Below are positions 4,527 through 5,029 of a stretch of 5,029 nt of DNA, piece by piece. The notes beneath the pieces are model-generated. The model did not search any database. It was not told the origin of the DNA and saw nothing but the letters and a program-made list of their open reading frames with translations. The number at the start of each line of letters is the position of its first letter. Position 1 is the stretch's first letter. This stretch comes from Oscillospiraceae bacterium (GTDB lineage: Bacteria; Bacillota; Clostridia; UMGS1883): NCBI GenBank assembly GCA_022508735.1, contig JAFLUQ010000157.1, positions 1-5,029 of the forward strand. Reading direction: 5' to 3'. The position numbers and the translations under genes were made by a program.

Positions 4527-5029
4527 TTACAGTACCTCGTAAGCGCCGTTAGCGATCTTAACAACGATAGGCTCCTTAGTGGGCTCACCGTCTGAGGACC
4601 AGGTGATGTTACCTGTAAGACCCTCGATGCTGATCTCGGTCATCTGCTCCTTAAGGAACTCGCAAACATCGGAAATAGAAGCGTTAACCATCTCGGGGTT
4701 GGAATCGAAGCACTTGGCGATAGCTATAACAGCGTCATAGCCGTCAGCAGCGAACTGGTTGGGAACCTCGCCGTTATAGAGATCGGCATAGGTGTTAACA
4801 AAGTTCTGAGTCTGAGCATCGTCCTTAGTGGCAACGAAGGGGGTCATAAGCATTACACCCTCGGCAAGAGCGGCATTGTCAGCACCGAGCTGATCAAGGA
4901 TACCGTCAAAACCGTCAGCACCGAACACGGGGATCTCAATACCCATCTGGCTGGCCTGCTGAAGAATAAGAGCACCCTCCTGATAGTAGATGGGCAGGAA
5001 GAGAAGCTCAGCGCCGCTCTCCTGAACCT
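4527..5029 (-). CDS. Branched-chain amino acid-type ABC transporter substrate-binding protein, C-terminal part (runs off right edge)
   Basis: The open frame continues to the window edge with no start; the internal Met at 4946 is not the true start because good coding sequence precedes it (VQESGAELLFLPIYYQEGALILQQASQMGI). The 166 visible residues match the second lobe of the LivJ/LivK (periplasmic binding protein type I, Peripla_BP_6) family: FLPIYYQEGALILQQA, then VFGADGFD, then VNTYADLYNGEVPNQFAADGYDAVIAIAKCF, and finally the ISIEGLTGNITWSSDGEP segment. In Firmicutes these proteins are lipid-anchored outside the membrane and deliver Leu/Ile/Val or related ligands to the LivHMGF permease. The signal peptide and lipobox are outside the window, so anchoring and ligand are inferred. 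Codon choice is strongly restricted (for example frequent ATC, GTT, AAC, CTT), unlike the fusion gene, suggesting high expression. The gene converges on rpmE and ends in its own terminator, so it is probably the last gene of its unit or a single-gene unit. Confidence 0.93.
   Translation of the reverse strand, partial: VQESGAELLFLPIYYQEGALILQQASQMGIEIPVFGADGFDGILDQLGADNAALAEGVMLMTPFVATKDDAQTQNFVNTYADLYNGEVPNQFAADGYDAVIAIAKCFDSNPEMVNASISDVCEFLKEQMTEISIEGLTGNITWSSDGEPTKEPIVVKIANGAYEVL

Noticed and set aside
4278..4595. Plus-strand 105-residue open frame spanning the end of rpmE and the terminators
   Set aside because: It runs through three hairpin terminators and into the antisense of the ABC transporter gene; it is out of frame with rpmE.
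4527..4946. Treating the Met at 4946 as the true start of the substrate-binding protein
   Set aside because: The same frame stays open to the window edge and its upstream residues match the family, and there is no ribosome binding site before 4946; the gene is cut by the window.

Overview
The window reads as the chromosome of an anaerobic low-G+C-lineage Firmicute, most likely a Clostridia member (Oscillospirales/Lachnospirales-like). The reasons are strong AGGAGG-type ribosome binding sites, near-consensus sigma-A promoters in AT-rich gaps, a DUF1836 regulator (a family centred on Firmicutes), a nucleotidyltransferase/phosphohexomutase-like fusion of the clostridial type, and moderately GC-rich coding sequence. 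The genus cannot be fixed from the sequence alone. It looks like ordinary chromosome: no insertion sequence, phage gene, CRISPR array, tRNA or rRNA is visible.

Layout. Bases 1-1446 hold a three-gene minus-strand operon. In transcription order it encodes a MerR-like DUF1836 protein (1446-901), an NfeD-family membrane protein with an OB-fold tail (884-216), and the start of a flotillin/SPFH protein (179 to the left edge). A perfect TTGACA-17-TATAAT promoter drives it, and the spacer of that promoter carries an imperfect 18-bp palindrome. Bases 1447-1595 are a divergent intergenic region. Bases 1596-3998 (plus) encode an 800-residue fusion of a sugar-1-phosphate nucleotidyltransferase, a left-handed beta-helix and a phosphohexomutase-like module. 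Bases 3999-4171 hold weak hairpins and a strong extended -10 promoter for rpmE (ribosomal protein L31, 4172-4378). Bases 4379-4526 hold several hairpin terminators between convergent genes. Bases 4527 to the right edge (minus) are the C-terminal half of a branched-chain amino acid-type ABC transporter substrate-binding protein.

How the genes work together. NfeD and flotillin proteins are known partners in membrane microdomains (YuaF/YuaG in Bacillus subtilis). The DUF1836 protein heads the same operon and may regulate it. The fusion protein resembles enzymes assigned to GDP-mannose or related sugar-nucleotide supply for surface polysaccharides. Here, however, the motifs needed for mutase chemistry are absent, and several normally conserved nucleotidyltransferase residues are also changed, so its catalytic competence is the main open question. 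rpmE and the ABC transporter gene are unrelated housekeeping neighbours.

The most notable observations are the apparent double loss of catalytic motifs in the fusion protein and the DUF1836-NfeD-flotillin operon with a palindrome in its promoter spacer.
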